From: Deltaproteobacteria bacterium | GTDB lineage: Bacteria; Desulfobacterota; Desulfobacteria; Desulfobacterales; Desulfobacteraceae | DNA length: 43,638 nt | NCBI GenBank assembly: GCA_013151635.1 | Contig: JAADHV010000009.1 | Span: 1 to 43,638 of the forward strand | Reading direction: 5' to 3' | Shown here: piece after piece, positions 32,989 through 41,879 of the stretch | How positions within the stretch are numbered: the stretch's first letter is position 1 | How the letters are laid out: each line of letters starts with the position of its first letter | The notes under the pieces: model-generated | Seen by the model: only the letters and a program-made list of their open reading frames with translations | Told to the model about the DNA's origin: nothing | The model's database searches: none | Made by a program: the position numbers and the translations under genes

Positions 32989-34296
32989 ATGTCACAATTG
33001 AGCAAACAACTTTTGGAACGAAGAAAAAAAAATATTCCTCAGGGACCTTTTAATACAACCCCGGCTTTTATCAAAGAGGCCAAAGGCGCATGCATGGTTG
33101 ATGTGGAAGGAAAAAAGTTCATCGATTTTGCCGGTGGGATTGGTGTTAATAATGTGGGGCACAGTCACCCGAAAGTTGTCCGCGCCATAAAGGATCAGGC
33201 AGATTCTTTTATTCATACCTGTTTTCATGTTGCCATGTATGAATCCTATGTGGAACTTGCAGAAAAGTTGAATGCCCTGGCACCAGGGGATTTTCAAAAA
33301 ATGACCATGTTTGCCAACTCAGGTGCCGAAGCAGTTGAAAATGCAGTAAAAATTTGTCGATATGCCACTAAAAGAAGCGGCATTATCTGTTTTGACAATG
33401 CATTTCATGGCAGGACCCAGCTTGCCATGAGCCTTACCAGCAAAATCAAACCCTATAAGCTGAATTTCGGACCTTTTGTACCGGAAATTTACAGGATGCC
33501 GTATGCCTATTGTTACAGGTGTCCTTTCAACCTGGAATACCCTTCCTGCGATGCAGCCTGTGCTGATTATCTTGAGGATTTTTTCATCACAAATGTTGCT
33601 CCTGAAAATACAGCGGCGGTGATCGCCGAGCCCATACAGGGAGAGGGTGGATTTATTACGCCTCCGCCTGAATATTTTCCAAAGCTTCAAAAAATATGCG
33701 CTAAATATGAAATTCCCCTGATTATTGATGAGGTCCAGGCAGGCGCGGGCAGGACCGGCAAATTTTTTGCCATAGAACATTGGGGGATTGAACCGGATAT
33801 TATTACTATTGCAAAAAGTTTTGCAGGCGGGATGCCGTTAAGTGCGGTAACAGGAAAAGCCATGCTTATGGAAGCGCCCCATATCGGGGGCCTGGGAGGA
33901 ACTTACAGCGGTAATCCCCTTTCCTGCAAAGCAGCCCTTGCCGTTCTTGAAATCCTGTTTGAAGACGGCCTGCTTAAAACAGCCCAAAGCCTGGGTGAGA
34001 CCTTGCTGGAAAAATTTATTTCTTTTCAAAAAGAACATGAGATAATAGGCGATGTCAGGGGGAAAGGCCCCATGCTGGGCCTGGAACTGGTCCGGGACAG
34101 GCATACCAAAGAACCTGCTGTAAAAGAAGCTAAAAAACTGGTTGAGCTTTGTTATGAAAAGGGTCTGATCATACTGTCCTGCGGGAATTATGGTAATGTG
34201 ATCAGAACGCTTATGCCCCTTGTCATTACAAAAGAGGAACTGGATAAAGGGCTTTCAATACTTGAAGAAAGTTTTCATGAACTGGAAAGGCAATAA
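32989..34296 (+). CDS. Class III aminotransferase, probable 4-aminobutyrate aminotransferase
   Basis: A 435-residue PLP-dependent omega-aminotransferase. Family landmarks are FIDFAGGIGVNNVGHSHPKV, MTMFANSGAEAVENAVKICR, FHGRTQLAMSLT, IAEPIQGEGGFITPPPEYFP, IIDEVQAGAGRTGKFFA and the Schiff-base Lys276 in TIAKSFAGGMPLSAV. The insert YAYCYRCPFNLEYPSCDAAC is typical of one GABA aminotransferase branch. The ATG at 32989 follows a CAGGAG site with good spacing; the open frame extends upstream to 32902, across the promoter-leader region, and that extension is rejected. It lies 12 bp before an AOR gene. Predicted reaction: GABA plus 2-oxoglutarate or pyruvate to succinic semialdehyde plus glutamate or alanine. 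5-Aminovalerate and beta-alanine are alternatives. Confidence 0.9.
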   Translation: MSQLSKQLLERRKKNIPQGPFNTTPAFIKEAKGACMVDVEGKKFIDFAGGIGVNNVGHSHPKVVRAIKDQADSFIHTCFHVAMYESYVELAEKLNALAPGDFQKMTMFANSGAEAVENAVKICRYATKRSGIICFDNAFHGRTQLAMSLTSKIKPYKLNFGPFVPEIYRMPYAYCYRCPFNLEYPSCDAACADYLEDFFITNVAPENTAAVIAEPIQGEGGFITPPPEYFPKLQKICAKYEIPLIIDEVQAGAGRTGKFFAIEHWGIEPDIITIAKSFAGGMPLSAVTGKAMLMEAPHIGGLGGTYSGNPLSCKAALAVLEILFEDGLLKTAQSLGETLLEKFISFQKEHEIIGDVRGKGPMLGLELVRDRHTKEPAVKEAKKLVELCYEKGLIILSCGNYGNVIRTLMPLVITKEELDKGLSILEESFHELERQ

Positions 34297-34308
34297 AGGT
34301 CAGGTTTA

Positions 34309-36063
34309 ATGAACGGTTATTTTTTAAAATTATTGAAGATTGATGCGACAAAAAAAAATTTCCATGTCGAGGATATTGATAAGGATGTGATGGAGACAAG
34401 CATTGGAGGCAAAGGTCTTGCCACCCGGTTGCTTCTGGACTGCAATCCTGCCGGAGTCGACGCTCTGGGGCCTGATAATCATTTGATCATCACAGCAGGC
34501 CCTTTTTGTGGAAGTTCCCTGTACGGATCATCCCGGTATGGTGTTTTTTCCAAATCACCTTTAACCGGGTTTTACGGGGAATCCTATTCCGGAGGAAGTT
34601 TTGCAGGGCCCCTGGGCAATACCGGATTTGATGCCGTCCTTATCAAGGGAGCGGCAGAAAACCCGGTCTGGATTGAAATCAGCCCGGATAATGTTATTTT
34701 TCATGATGCTAAAAGAATCTGGGGCAGGGATACCTTTGAGGCAGAAGACTATCTTAAAAAAGAATCCCCGGGGAAAAGCCCCGGGATTATGGTGATCGGT
34801 CCTGCCGGTGAAAACCTGGTCCGGTTTGCCGTTATTAAAAATGACCGGTATCGTGTGGCGGGCAGAACCGGGATGGGTGCAGTTCTTGGATCAAAAAAAA
34901 TAAAAGGTATTGTATGCCATGGAGATAAAAAAAGAATTTTTCATGATCCTGACGGCATAAAAAAATACAAAAAGAAAATGCTGGCCCGCCTGAAAGACGA
35001 CAAGGTTGTCCATGCCTATAGAACCATGGGAACGCCCATGATGGTGGATATTTTAAATAATGCCGGTGCGTTTCCCACAGAGTACTGGAAGCGCGGAAGG
35101 TTTGAAAAAAAGGACAGTATAAATGCCGCGGCAATGGCGAAAAGGCTTAAGCCTGTACCCCATGCATGCAGGGATTGTTTCCTTGGATGCGGTAAATACA
35201 CTGAGGTGCAGCAGGGCAGGCACAAGGGGCTCAAGCTGGAAGGTCCGGAATATGAGACCATTTATGCATTTGGCGGGCTGTGCATGATTGATGAAATAGA
35301 GGAAATTGCCTATTTGAACCGGCTTTGTGACAGTTTAGGCGTTGATACAATCTCTTCGGGAAACCTGGCAGCCTTTGCCATTGAAGCCTCAAAAAGCGGC
35401 AGAATTAATGAAAAACTGGAATATGGATCAGCCGATGATGTGGCGAATCTGATTCGAAAAATAGTCAAAAGGCAGGGAGTTGGCGGAATCCTGGCAGAAG
35501 GGATCAAACCGGCTGCTGAAGAACTTGACATGCAGGATATCATCGTTCATGTCAAGGGTATGGAACCTGCCGGTTATGATCCGAGGATTTTAAAGGGGAT
35601 GGGACTTGCCTATGCGGTCAGCGAAAGAGGTGCATGTCATTTAAGGACAACTTTTTACAAGGCTGAACTGGCCGGGATGGTGGCCCCTGAAGCAATTGAC
35701 AATAAGGTTGAACTATTCACCGATTTTGAAGACCGGTGTACCCTTTTTGATTGTTTTATTCTCTGCCGGTTTTTCAGGGACCTGTATCCATGGGAAGAAC
35801 TGTCCAGATTATTGTTTCTTACCACGGGCCTTTCCTATGATCAAACAAGACTGTCATCGCTTGCAGCCGGGATCAAGGACAATACCCGGCACTTCAACCT
35901 GAGGGAAGGGCTGACATCGGCAGATGACACCCTGCCTGCCAGATTGTTTGATCAAAAACTTGAAGGTGATAAGGGAATCACGCAAAACGAGCTTCGAAGG
36001 CTTGTATCTGAGTACTACAAAATAAGGGGCTGGGATGCCGGCGGTATTCCACCAGCTAAGTAA
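34309..36063 (+). CDS. Aldehyde:ferredoxin oxidoreductase (tungsten AOR family)
   Basis: A 584-residue enzyme that oxidises an aldehyde to a carboxylic acid with two ferredoxins. The N-terminal cofactor-binding domain has METSIGGKGLATRLLL and TAGPFCGSSLYGSSRYGVFS with KSPLTGFYGESYSGG. Cys287, Cys290 and Cys294 (ACRDCFLGC) plus Cys486 in FILCRFF form the [4Fe-4S] site, followed by LEGPEYETIYAFGGLC. The late motif MGLAYAVSERGACHLRTTFY is typical of AOR domains near the pterin. It follows the GABA-type aminotransferase by 12 bp, so succinic semialdehyde is the predicted substrate. A 70-bp spacer with a large dyad separates it from a second, fused AOR gene. Confidence 0.93.
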   Translation: MNGYFLKLLKIDATKKNFHVEDIDKDVMETSIGGKGLATRLLLDCNPAGVDALGPDNHLIITAGPFCGSSLYGSSRYGVFSKSPLTGFYGESYSGGSFAGPLGNTGFDAVLIKGAAENPVWIEISPDNVIFHDAKRIWGRDTFEAEDYLKKESPGKSPGIMVIGPAGENLVRFAVIKNDRYRVAGRTGMGAVLGSKKIKGIVCHGDKKRIFHDPDGIKKYKKKMLARLKDDKVVHAYRTMGTPMMVDILNNAGAFPTEYWKRGRFEKKDSINAAAMAKRLKPVPHACRDCFLGCGKYTEVQQGRHKGLKLEGPEYETIYAFGGLCMIDEIEEIAYLNRLCDSLGVDTISSGNLAAFAIEASKSGRINEKLEYGSADDVANLIRKIVKRQGVGGILAEGIKPAAEELDMQDIIVHVKGMEPAGYDPRILKGMGLAYAVSERGACHLRTTFYKAELAGMVAPEAIDNKVELFTDFEDRCTLFDCFILCRFFRDLYPWEELSRLLFLTTGLSYDQTRLSSLAAGIKDNTRHFNLREGLTSADDTLPARLFDQKLEGDKGITQNELRRLVSEYYKIRGWDAGGIPPAK

Positions 36064-36071
36064 TGCATTAG

Positions 36072-36105
36072 AAATTAAATTATGCAATTATGCATAATTT
36101 AATTT
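36072..36105. repeat. 15-bp perfect inverted repeat containing a third TATGC-N6-GCATA site
   Basis: AAATTAAATTATGCA (36072-36086) is the exact reverse complement of 36091-36105 with a 4-nt centre. The core, 36081-36096, has the same TATGC-N6-GCATA form as the two sites before the aminotransferase gene. It could be a further binding site of the sigma-54 regulator, an internal regulatory site for the fused gene, or an mRNA hairpin between cistrons. No -24/-12 promoter was found beside it. Confidence 0.65.
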
Positions 36106-36133
36106 TCACAATTATAAAGGAGACTGAACCTAA

Positions 36134-39100
36134 ATGATCGACTTAGAAGAATATCATCCGGATGATTATAAACTCAGGGATATAAAAGCTGCTAAAAAGG
36201 AAGTGGATGAAATAGTTGATATTATCCTTAAGCCAACAGAGGAGATATCCCTTGAAACAAGAGAAGAAATTTCCAAAAAAACAGTCAGGAATTTCCGGGA
36301 TCATATTAATAAAGGTTTCCTTGATTATAGAAAATCAGTAACAGAAGCAACAGGATTTGCCGTAACAGAATGGACAGGCAAAGGTTCCATCCTGGTGGAT
36401 GCACTGGACAGGCAGTTTTTGGATCTTCTGGGAGGATTTGGTCTTTATTCCTATGGTATCCGCCATCCGAAGATTGTAGCTGCAGTGAAGGCCCAATTGG
36501 ACAGATCCCCGCAATACAGCCAGGAAATGCTGGACCCTTTAAGGGCGCAGCTGGCTAAAATACTGGCCTTATTAACTCCCGGAAAAATCCAGTACGGTTT
36601 TTTTTCAAATTCAGGAACAGAAGCTGTGGAAGGGGCTATGAAACTTGCTAAACTCCATACAGGGCGCAAAGGGTTTATATCCATGCTTAAAGGCTTTCAC
36701 GGAAAAACCCTGGGGTCCCTTTCCCTTATGGGTAAAAAAATGTTCAGGCAGCCTTTGCTGCCTCTTCTTGACGGAATCAGGCAGGCCCCGTTCGGGGACC
36801 TTGTGGCTCTTGAGCATGAGCTTTCATCGGCCAGGGCAGTAGGGGATGATATTGCAGCCGTTGTGGTCGAGCCTGTTCAGGGGGAAGCCGGGGCCATTGT
36901 TCCGCCAGATGAATTTTTACCCGGAGTCAGGGAACTTTGTGATCATTACGGTGTACTTTTAATTGTTGACGAGGTGCAGACCGGTTTTGGACGGACCGGC
37001 AGGATATTCGGGGTGGATCACTGGGACGTCAAACCCGATATCATGTGTTTTGGAAAAGCCCTGGGCGGCGGAGTTGTTCCCATGTCCGCTTTTATGGCAA
37101 CTCCTGAAATATGGAAATGCATGGAACCCAATCCTTTTATACATACTACCACAACAGGCGGCAACCCCCTTGCCTGTGCTTCTGCCCTGGCCGCCATATC
37201 CGTTCTTTTAGAAGAAGATCTTGCAGGCCAGGCAAAGAAAAAAGGGGAATATGTCCTTGATAAATTAGGGGAGCTAAAGGAGAGGTATCCTGGTGTCCTG
37301 GCCCATAAAAGAGGGCTTGGTCTTCTTTTAGGAATGGAGTTCCACACCGATGGCATCGGGTATAAGGTTGCATCAGGGCTGTTTTCAAGGGGGGTTATCA
37401 CAGCAGGAACCCTGACCAATGCCAAGAACATCCGGTTTGAACCGGCATTGAACGTACCCTGGGGAATTCTTGATGAGTCCTTAAACCGCATAGAAGATGT
37501 TTTTAAATCCATTGAACTGCCCAAGGGCAGAAAAAGCGAACATCTTTATACCGGCCAGGTACTTCATGTGGATCTGACTCAAAAGAAAGTTCAGTCAAAA
37601 ACCATTCCACAGGATCTTCGCAAACAATATATCGGGGGCTGGGGCCTTGGTGTAAAATATCTCTATGACCTGATTGATCCCAAAGTTGATCCTTTGTCAC
37701 AGGACAACGCCTTTGTCATCATGACAGGTCCTGTGTGCGGCACCCTTGTTCCCACATCCTCACGAACCAGCCTTGTTTCAAAGTCTCCCAAAACCGGGAC
37801 TATATTTGAATCCAATATCGGCGGTGCCTTCGGGCCTGAACTCAAGTTTGCCGGTTATGACGGTATTGTTGTCACCGGTAAATCAGACACACCTGTTTAT
37901 CTGAGAATAGAAAATAATAAGGTTAGTTTGGAAGATGCTTCCCCTATCATGGGCAAAGGTATATTCGAAACAGAAAAATGGCTGAAAAATCAGATTAATT
38001 TTGAGGCTAAAACCCTTTCCATCGGGCCTGCGGGTGAAAATCTTATTGATTTTGCCTGTGTGGGTTCCGAGTCTTACCGGCAGATGGGACGTGGCGGTGG
38101 CGGTGCCCTTTTTGGTTCAAAAAATTTAAAAGCCATTGCGGTCAGGGGAACAGGCGGAGTCCAGGTCAACGGGATCGGCGCATTTTATGAAAAAGTAAGC
38201 GAGCATACACAAGGCAACCTTCTCACCGATGATAATCTCTGGGCTTATCATCATGGCACATCCCTGCTGGTGGATGTTACCAATGAGATGGGAATTCATC
38301 CCACACGAAATTTTTCAAAGGGTGTAAGCAAAGGCCGCAAAAATTTGAACAGCGATGCCATTGATGATGTTAAAATCGGTGACCGGTCCTGTGCTTCCTG
38401 CCCCATGGGATGCGGCAAGTTTACTTTGGTTAACGGCACACAGCTTGAAGGCCCTGAATATGAAACCCTGTGCCTGGGCGGCTCAAATTGTGAAGTGGAT
38501 GACCTTGAGGCTGTCATGAAATTTAACCGGCTTTGTGATGATTATGGTCTTGATACCATGTCCACGGGGAATATTATCGGTCTTGCCATGGATATCACGG
38601 AATCCGGACTTTATGACTATGGCATCCGGTTTGGAGATAAAGAACAATATCTTTCCCTGGTTGAGGAGATTGCCACCCGGTCCACCCAAAGGGGGAAAGA
38701 CCTGGCACTTGGAGCTCAAAAACTTGGTGAAAAACATGGGGCTCAGGACAAGGCAGCCCATGTGAAAAATCTTGAGATGCCGGCCTATGATCCCCGTGGT
38801 AATTATGGCATGGCACTGGGATATGCAACTTCCGAGCGCGGTGCCTGTCATTTAAGGTCCTTTACCCTGTTTGAAGAAGAGCCCTTTAAGGTCAGGGAAA
38901 TGGCCCGGGCTGTCATGGAGAACCAGAATAATAATGCCGTAAAATGGTCCATGGGGCTCTGCGATTTCTGGGGAACAGTGGATACATCCATTATGGCGGA
39001 TTTTCTAACAAAGGGACTTGGCAGAAAAATATCTGCCAGGGACCTGGAGAAATCCGGGGAAAGAATATGGAATCTTACACGGCTCTTCAACCTGAAGGCC

Positions 39101-39289
39101 GGGTTTACCGCCGACCAGGACACCCTTTCTGAAAAACTGATGAACAAAGCCCTGGAAAACGGTCCCTGGGAAGGCAGAAAATTTGACCAAAAGGTGTTGG
39201 GCCAAATGAAAACGCTTTTGTATCATTTAAGGGGATGGGATCAGGAAGGACAACCCTGCAGGGAAAAGCTGGCAGAACTGGATCTTTAA
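36134..39289 (+). CDS. Fusion protein: putrescine aminotransferase (PatA-like) + aldehyde:ferredoxin oxidoreductase
   Basis: A 1051-residue single frame joining two complete enzymes. Residues 1 to about 458 form a class III aminotransferase resembling E. coli PatA throughout: HINKGFLDYRKSVTEATGF, LDLLGGFGLYSYGIRHPKIV, EMLDPLRAQLAKILALLTPG, FFSNSGTEAVEGAMKLAK, IVDEVQTGFGRTGRIFGVDH, Schiff-base Lys308 in FGKALGGG and HTTTTGGNPLACASALAA. After a short linker (about 458-470) residues 471-1051 form a full AOR: YTGQVLHVDLTQKKV, then QYIGGWGLGVKYLYDL, TGPVCGTLVPTSSRTSLVSK, iron-sulfur cysteines C753, C756, C760 (CASCPMGC) and C943 (GLCDFWG). Predicted: putrescine to 4-aminobutanal, oxidised in the same polypeptide to GABA. 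An AAGGAG site 11 bases upstream supports the start. Cadaverine is an alternative substrate. Confidence 0.93.
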   Translation: MIDLEEYHPDDYKLRDIKAAKKEVDEIVDIILKPTEEISLETREEISKKTVRNFRDHINKGFLDYRKSVTEATGFAVTEWTGKGSILVDALDRQFLDLLGGFGLYSYGIRHPKIVAAVKAQLDRSPQYSQEMLDPLRAQLAKILALLTPGKIQYGFFSNSGTEAVEGAMKLAKLHTGRKGFISMLKGFHGKTLGSLSLMGKKMFRQPLLPLLDGIRQAPFGDLVALEHELSSARAVGDDIAAVVVEPVQGEAGAIVPPDEFLPGVRELCDHYGVLLIVDEVQTGFGRTGRIFGVDHWDVKPDIMCFGKALGGGVVPMSAFMATPEIWKCMEPNPFIHTTTTGGNPLACASALAAISVLLEEDLAGQAKKKGEYVLDKLGELKERYPGVLAHKRGLGLLLGMEFHTDGIGYKVASGLFSRGVITAGTLTNAKNIRFEPALNVPWGILDESLNRIEDVFKSIELPKGRKSEHLYTGQVLHVDLTQKKVQSKTIPQDLRKQYIGGWGLGVKYLYDLIDPKVDPLSQDNAFVIMTGPVCGTLVPTSSRTSLVSKSPKTGTIFESNIGGAFGPELKFAGYDGIVVTGKSDTPVYLRIENNKVSLEDASPIMGKGIFETEKWLKNQINFEAKTLSIGPAGENLIDFACVGSESYRQMGRGGGGALFGSKNLKAIAVRGTGGVQVNGIGAFYEKVSEHTQGNLLTDDNLWAYHHGTSLLVDVTNEMGIHPTRNFSKGVSKGRKNLNSDAIDDVKIGDRSCASCPMGCGKFTLVNGTQLEGPEYETLCLGGSNCEVDDLEAVMKFNRLCDDYGLDTMSTGNIIGLAMDITESGLYDYGIRFGDKEQYLSLVEEIATRSTQRGKDLALGAQKLGEKHGAQDKAAHVKNLEMPAYDPRGNYGMALGYATSERGACHLRSFTLFEEEPFKVREMARAVMENQNNNAVKWSMGLCDFWGTVDTSIMADFLTKGLGRKISARDLEKSGERIWNLTRLFNLKAGFTADQDTLSEKLMNKALENGPWEGRKFDQKVLGQMKTLLYHLRGWDQEGQPCREKLAELDL

Positions 39290-39347
39290 AGGAACCTGGT
39301 TTGAGACATCATTCTGATGAAAAGAATTAAGATTAAGGAGATAGTGA

Positions 39348-39893
39348 ATGGAAAAATTACTTTTGGTCATCCCTAACAGGTGTACGGGATGCAATAGATG
39401 CACTTATGTCTGCTCAGCGGTAAAAGAGGGGATGTTCATTCCTTTCAGGGCCAGGATAAAAATCAATAATTTCCCCCATGAAGGGTATTCCGTGCCAAGC
39501 ATCTGTTTTCAGTGCCCCAGTGCAGACTGCATGAAAGCCTGTCCCGAAGGTGCCATTATTAAAAATGAAAGGGGTGTCATTGCCATTGACATCAATAAAT
39601 GCACAGGGTGCGGCAAGTGTGTAACTGCCTGTACCTACGGGATGATGGAGCAGTATGAATCCGGTATGCCCTATAAGTGTGATCTTTGCGGCGGAAGCCC
39701 GGCATGTGTGGCTGAGTGTAATTTTAGTGCCCTGGTATTTAAGGAGCCGGATTCCATCACCCGCAAACAAAGGGCCCAACAGATGAAACAAAGAAGCACT
39801 AAAGGTTCTCCTTCCTTTAAACGTCATGAACTTGCAGTAAATATTCTTGACCAGGCGGTCAGGGTACCGCGTACGCCGGGATATCTGGGTTAA
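39348..39893 (+). CDS. Four-cluster ferredoxin, probable AOR electron acceptor
   Basis: A 181-residue iron-sulfur protein of the HycB/DmsB/AOR-small-subunit type. Sixteen cysteines in four groups (CTGCNRCTYVC; CFQCPSADCMKAC; CTGCGKCVTAC; CDLCGGSPACVAEC) can bind four [4Fe-4S] clusters. There is no signal peptide or membrane segment, so it is cytoplasmic. An AAGGAGA site precedes the ATG. Encoded 58 bp after the fused aminotransferase-AOR, it is the natural electron acceptor or small subunit for one or both AORs, as AorB is for AorA in Aromatoleum. No flavin NADH subunit follows, so electrons probably leave as reduced ferredoxin; that is inferred. Confidence 0.9.
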   Translation: MEKLLLVIPNRCTGCNRCTYVCSAVKEGMFIPFRARIKINNFPHEGYSVPSICFQCPSADCMKACPEGAIIKNERGVIAIDINKCTGCGKCVTACTYGMMEQYESGMPYKCDLCGGSPACVAECNFSALVFKEPDSITRKQRAQQMKQRSTKGSPSFKRHELAVNILDQAVRVPRTPGYLG

Positions 39894-39943
39894 AATATAA
39901 AAATGGATATAAAATAATGTAAAAAACCGGAAGAGAAAAGCAT

Positions 39944-40981
39944 ATGATAACAGATAATAAGGGGTTATCCCTTCAGGGTATCAATAAAACCTATGGCAAG
40001 GTAAACGCAGTCAAAGATGTTACCCTTGATATAAATTCAGGAGAATTTTTTACTCTGCTGGGTCCTTCCGGGTGTGGCAAAACAACATTGCTGCGCATGA
40101 TCGCCGGCCTGGAACTCCAGGATTCGGGCAGTGTCATTCTGGAAGGTCAGGATATCACAAGACTGCCTGCCATTAAACGGCAGATTAATACGGTTTTTCA
40201 AAGCTATGCTCTTTTTCCTCATCTTAATATTTTTGAAAATATTGCTTTTGGTCTCCGTTCCAGGAAAGTTCCGGAAAAAGAAGTACAAACCAGGGTTCAA
40301 GAAGCCCTGGACATGCTTGAACTCGGGACAATGCCAAACCGCTATCCCCATCAGCTTTCCGGAGGTCAGAACCAGCGGGTGGCCCTGGCAAGGGCCCTGG
40401 TCAACGAGCCAAAAGTACTTTTGCTGGATGAGCCCATGTCAGCCCTGGATGCCAAATTAAGGGCCCAGGTTCAGGTGGAACTCAGGCGCTTGCAGCAAAA
40501 ACTTGGTCATACCTTTATACTGGTTACCCATGACCAGGATGAAGCCCTTGTTGTATCTGACCGCATTGCAGTAATGAAGGACGGGCAGATTATCCAGTTC
40601 GGTACCCCGGAAGAGGTCTATGATTTGCCTAAGAATAGATTTATTGCCCAGTTTTTAGGAGCGGCAAATCTTCTTGCCGGCAGGTTCCATGACGGGATGT
40701 TTCATACGGATATCGGCCCTCTTGAACTGGAAGGGCCTCCCCCATGGGAGCGCGGCGTGATCGCCATCAGACCTGAGTGGATAAAACTTTCAGATACAAA
40801 GCCTGAAAAAAACGGGATCAAAGCAAAAGTCAGTGAAATCATTTACCGGGGTACAAACCTTGATATCTGGTTTGAACCGGGCGCAATACGGGTCAGGAGC
40901 AGCACCTACAAGAATTTTAAAATCGGAGATGAACTCTGGCTTGATCTGGCTGCTGAAGAACTGGTGGTGCTCAATGAATAG
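39944..40981 (+). CDS. potA: Polyamine ABC transporter ATP-binding protein (PotA)
   Basis: A 345-residue importer ATPase. It shows Walker [10 protein letters not shown] (40-48), Q-loop [20 protein letters not shown], signature [16 protein letters not shown], Walker [13 protein letters not shown] and the His switch in [11 protein letters not shown]. The C-terminal part (about 240-345, [25 protein letters not shown]) is a TOBE-type regulatory domain found in PotA and related spermidine/putrescine ATPases. A GGAAGAG site precedes the ATG. It overlaps potB by eight bases and opens a potABCD set directly after the amine-degrading enzymes, which strengthens the polyamine assignment. Confidence 0.93.
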   Translation: MITDNKGLSLQGINKTYGKVNAVKDVTLDINSGEFFTLLGPSGCGKTTLLRMIAGLELQDSGSVILEGQDITRLPAIKRQINTVFQSYALFPHLNIFENIAFGLRSRKVPEKEVQTRVQEALDMLELGTMPNRYPHQLSGGQNQRVALARALVNEPKVLLLDEPMSALDAKLRAQVQVELRRLQQKLGHTFILVTHDQDEALVVSDRIAVMKDGQIIQFGTPEEVYDLPKNRFIAQFLGAANLLAGRFHDGMFHTDIGPLELEGPPPWERGVIAIRPEWIKLSDTKPEKNGIKAKVSEIIYRGTNLDIWFEPGAIRVRSSTYKNFKIGDELWLDLAAEELVVLNE

Positions 40982-41879
40982 ACTGATAATCTGGTATGGT
41001 GAACTGCTAACCCAGAAAAAGCTGATTAAGAGAGGAGCGCTGTTCCTGACACCCGGCATGCTGTGGCTGATGATTTTTCTGGTGCTTCCCGGTTTGATAT
41101 TGATCCTTGTCAGCTTTGCCGGCAGGGGTGCCTATGGTGAACTGGTATGGGATTTTGGCCTGGCCAATTATAAACGGCTTGCGGGATATGGCATATTCGG
41201 GTGGACGGCGGATTATATCGTTATTCTTCTTCGCTCAGTATGGGTTGCCTTTGTCACCACAGGCCTGGCCGTTGTTCTTTCTTATCCCCTGTGTTTTTTT
41301 ATTGCAAGAAAACCTGAAAGAAGCCGGTATATGTGGCTGATGATGGTAATTATCCCTTTCTGGACAAATATGGTCATCAGGACCTATTCATGGTTCCTGA
41401 TTCTGGCTCCGGAACTGCCTTTTGCAAAACTGGCAGCCTGCTTTAAGATTATTTCTCCGGGAATGGGTCTTTACCCCAGTGCCTTTGCCGTTTACCTGGG
41501 TATGATTTCCATGTTCCTGCCCTTTGTAGCCCTTCCTCTTTTTTCAAGTGTAGAACGTATGGACTGGACCCTGGTTGAAGCAGCCCAGGACCTTTATTCA
41601 TCCAATATACGAATTTTCATGCATGCTATTTTACCCCAGACCCTTCCCGGGCTTTCTGTCGGCGTTATTCTGACATTTGTTCCTGCCATGGGGATGTTTG
41701 TTGTCCCGGACCTTTTAGGAGGGGCTAAATACATGCTTGTGGGAAACTTGATTCAACAGCAGTTCGGAGCCAGCCGTGACTGGGCATTTGGCGCAGCAAT
41801 CAGCATGGGATTGATGGTCTTGACCATGTTCAGCCTCTATTTGTACAGAAGAAAAAACAAGGGCATGGATTTATTATGA
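40974..41879 (+). CDS. potB: Polyamine ABC transporter permease (PotB)
   Basis: A 301-residue membrane subunit with about six helices. Segments start at [40 protein letters not shown] and [11 protein letters not shown] are typical of PotB. The cytoplasmic coupling loop reads [20 protein letters not shown] then PQTLPG (the EAA motif). The open frame extends back to 40833 inside potA, but the ATG at 40974, eight bases before the potA stop, is the sensible start. Its stop overlaps the potC start by four bases (ATGA). Confidence 0.92.
   Translation: MNRLIIWYGELLTQKKLIKRGALFLTPGMLWLMIFLVLPGLILILVSFAGRGAYGELVWDFGLANYKRLAGYGIFGWTADYIVILLRSVWVAFVTTGLAVVLSYPLCFFIARKPERSRYMWLMMVIIPFWTNMVIRTYSWFLILAPELPFAKLAACFKIISPGMGLYPSAFAVYLGMISMFLPFVALPLFSSVERMDWTLVEAAQDLYSSNIRIFMHAILPQTLPGLSVGVILTFVPAMGMFVVPDLLGGAKYMLVGNLIQQQFGASRDWAFGAAISMGLMVLTMFSLYLYRRKNKGMDLL

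Noticed and set aside
32902-39893. Branched-chain or aromatic amino acid fermentation as the role of the aminotransferase/AOR set
   Set aside because: Considered because AORs often act on such aldehydes, but both aminotransferases are omega-type (class III) and the adjacent transporter is of the polyamine type, which fits diamine breakdown better.
40833-40973. Upstream extension of potB inside potA
   Set aside because: It would overlap the PotA TOBE region by about 150 bases; the ATG at 40974 with a short overlap is typical for coupled genes.
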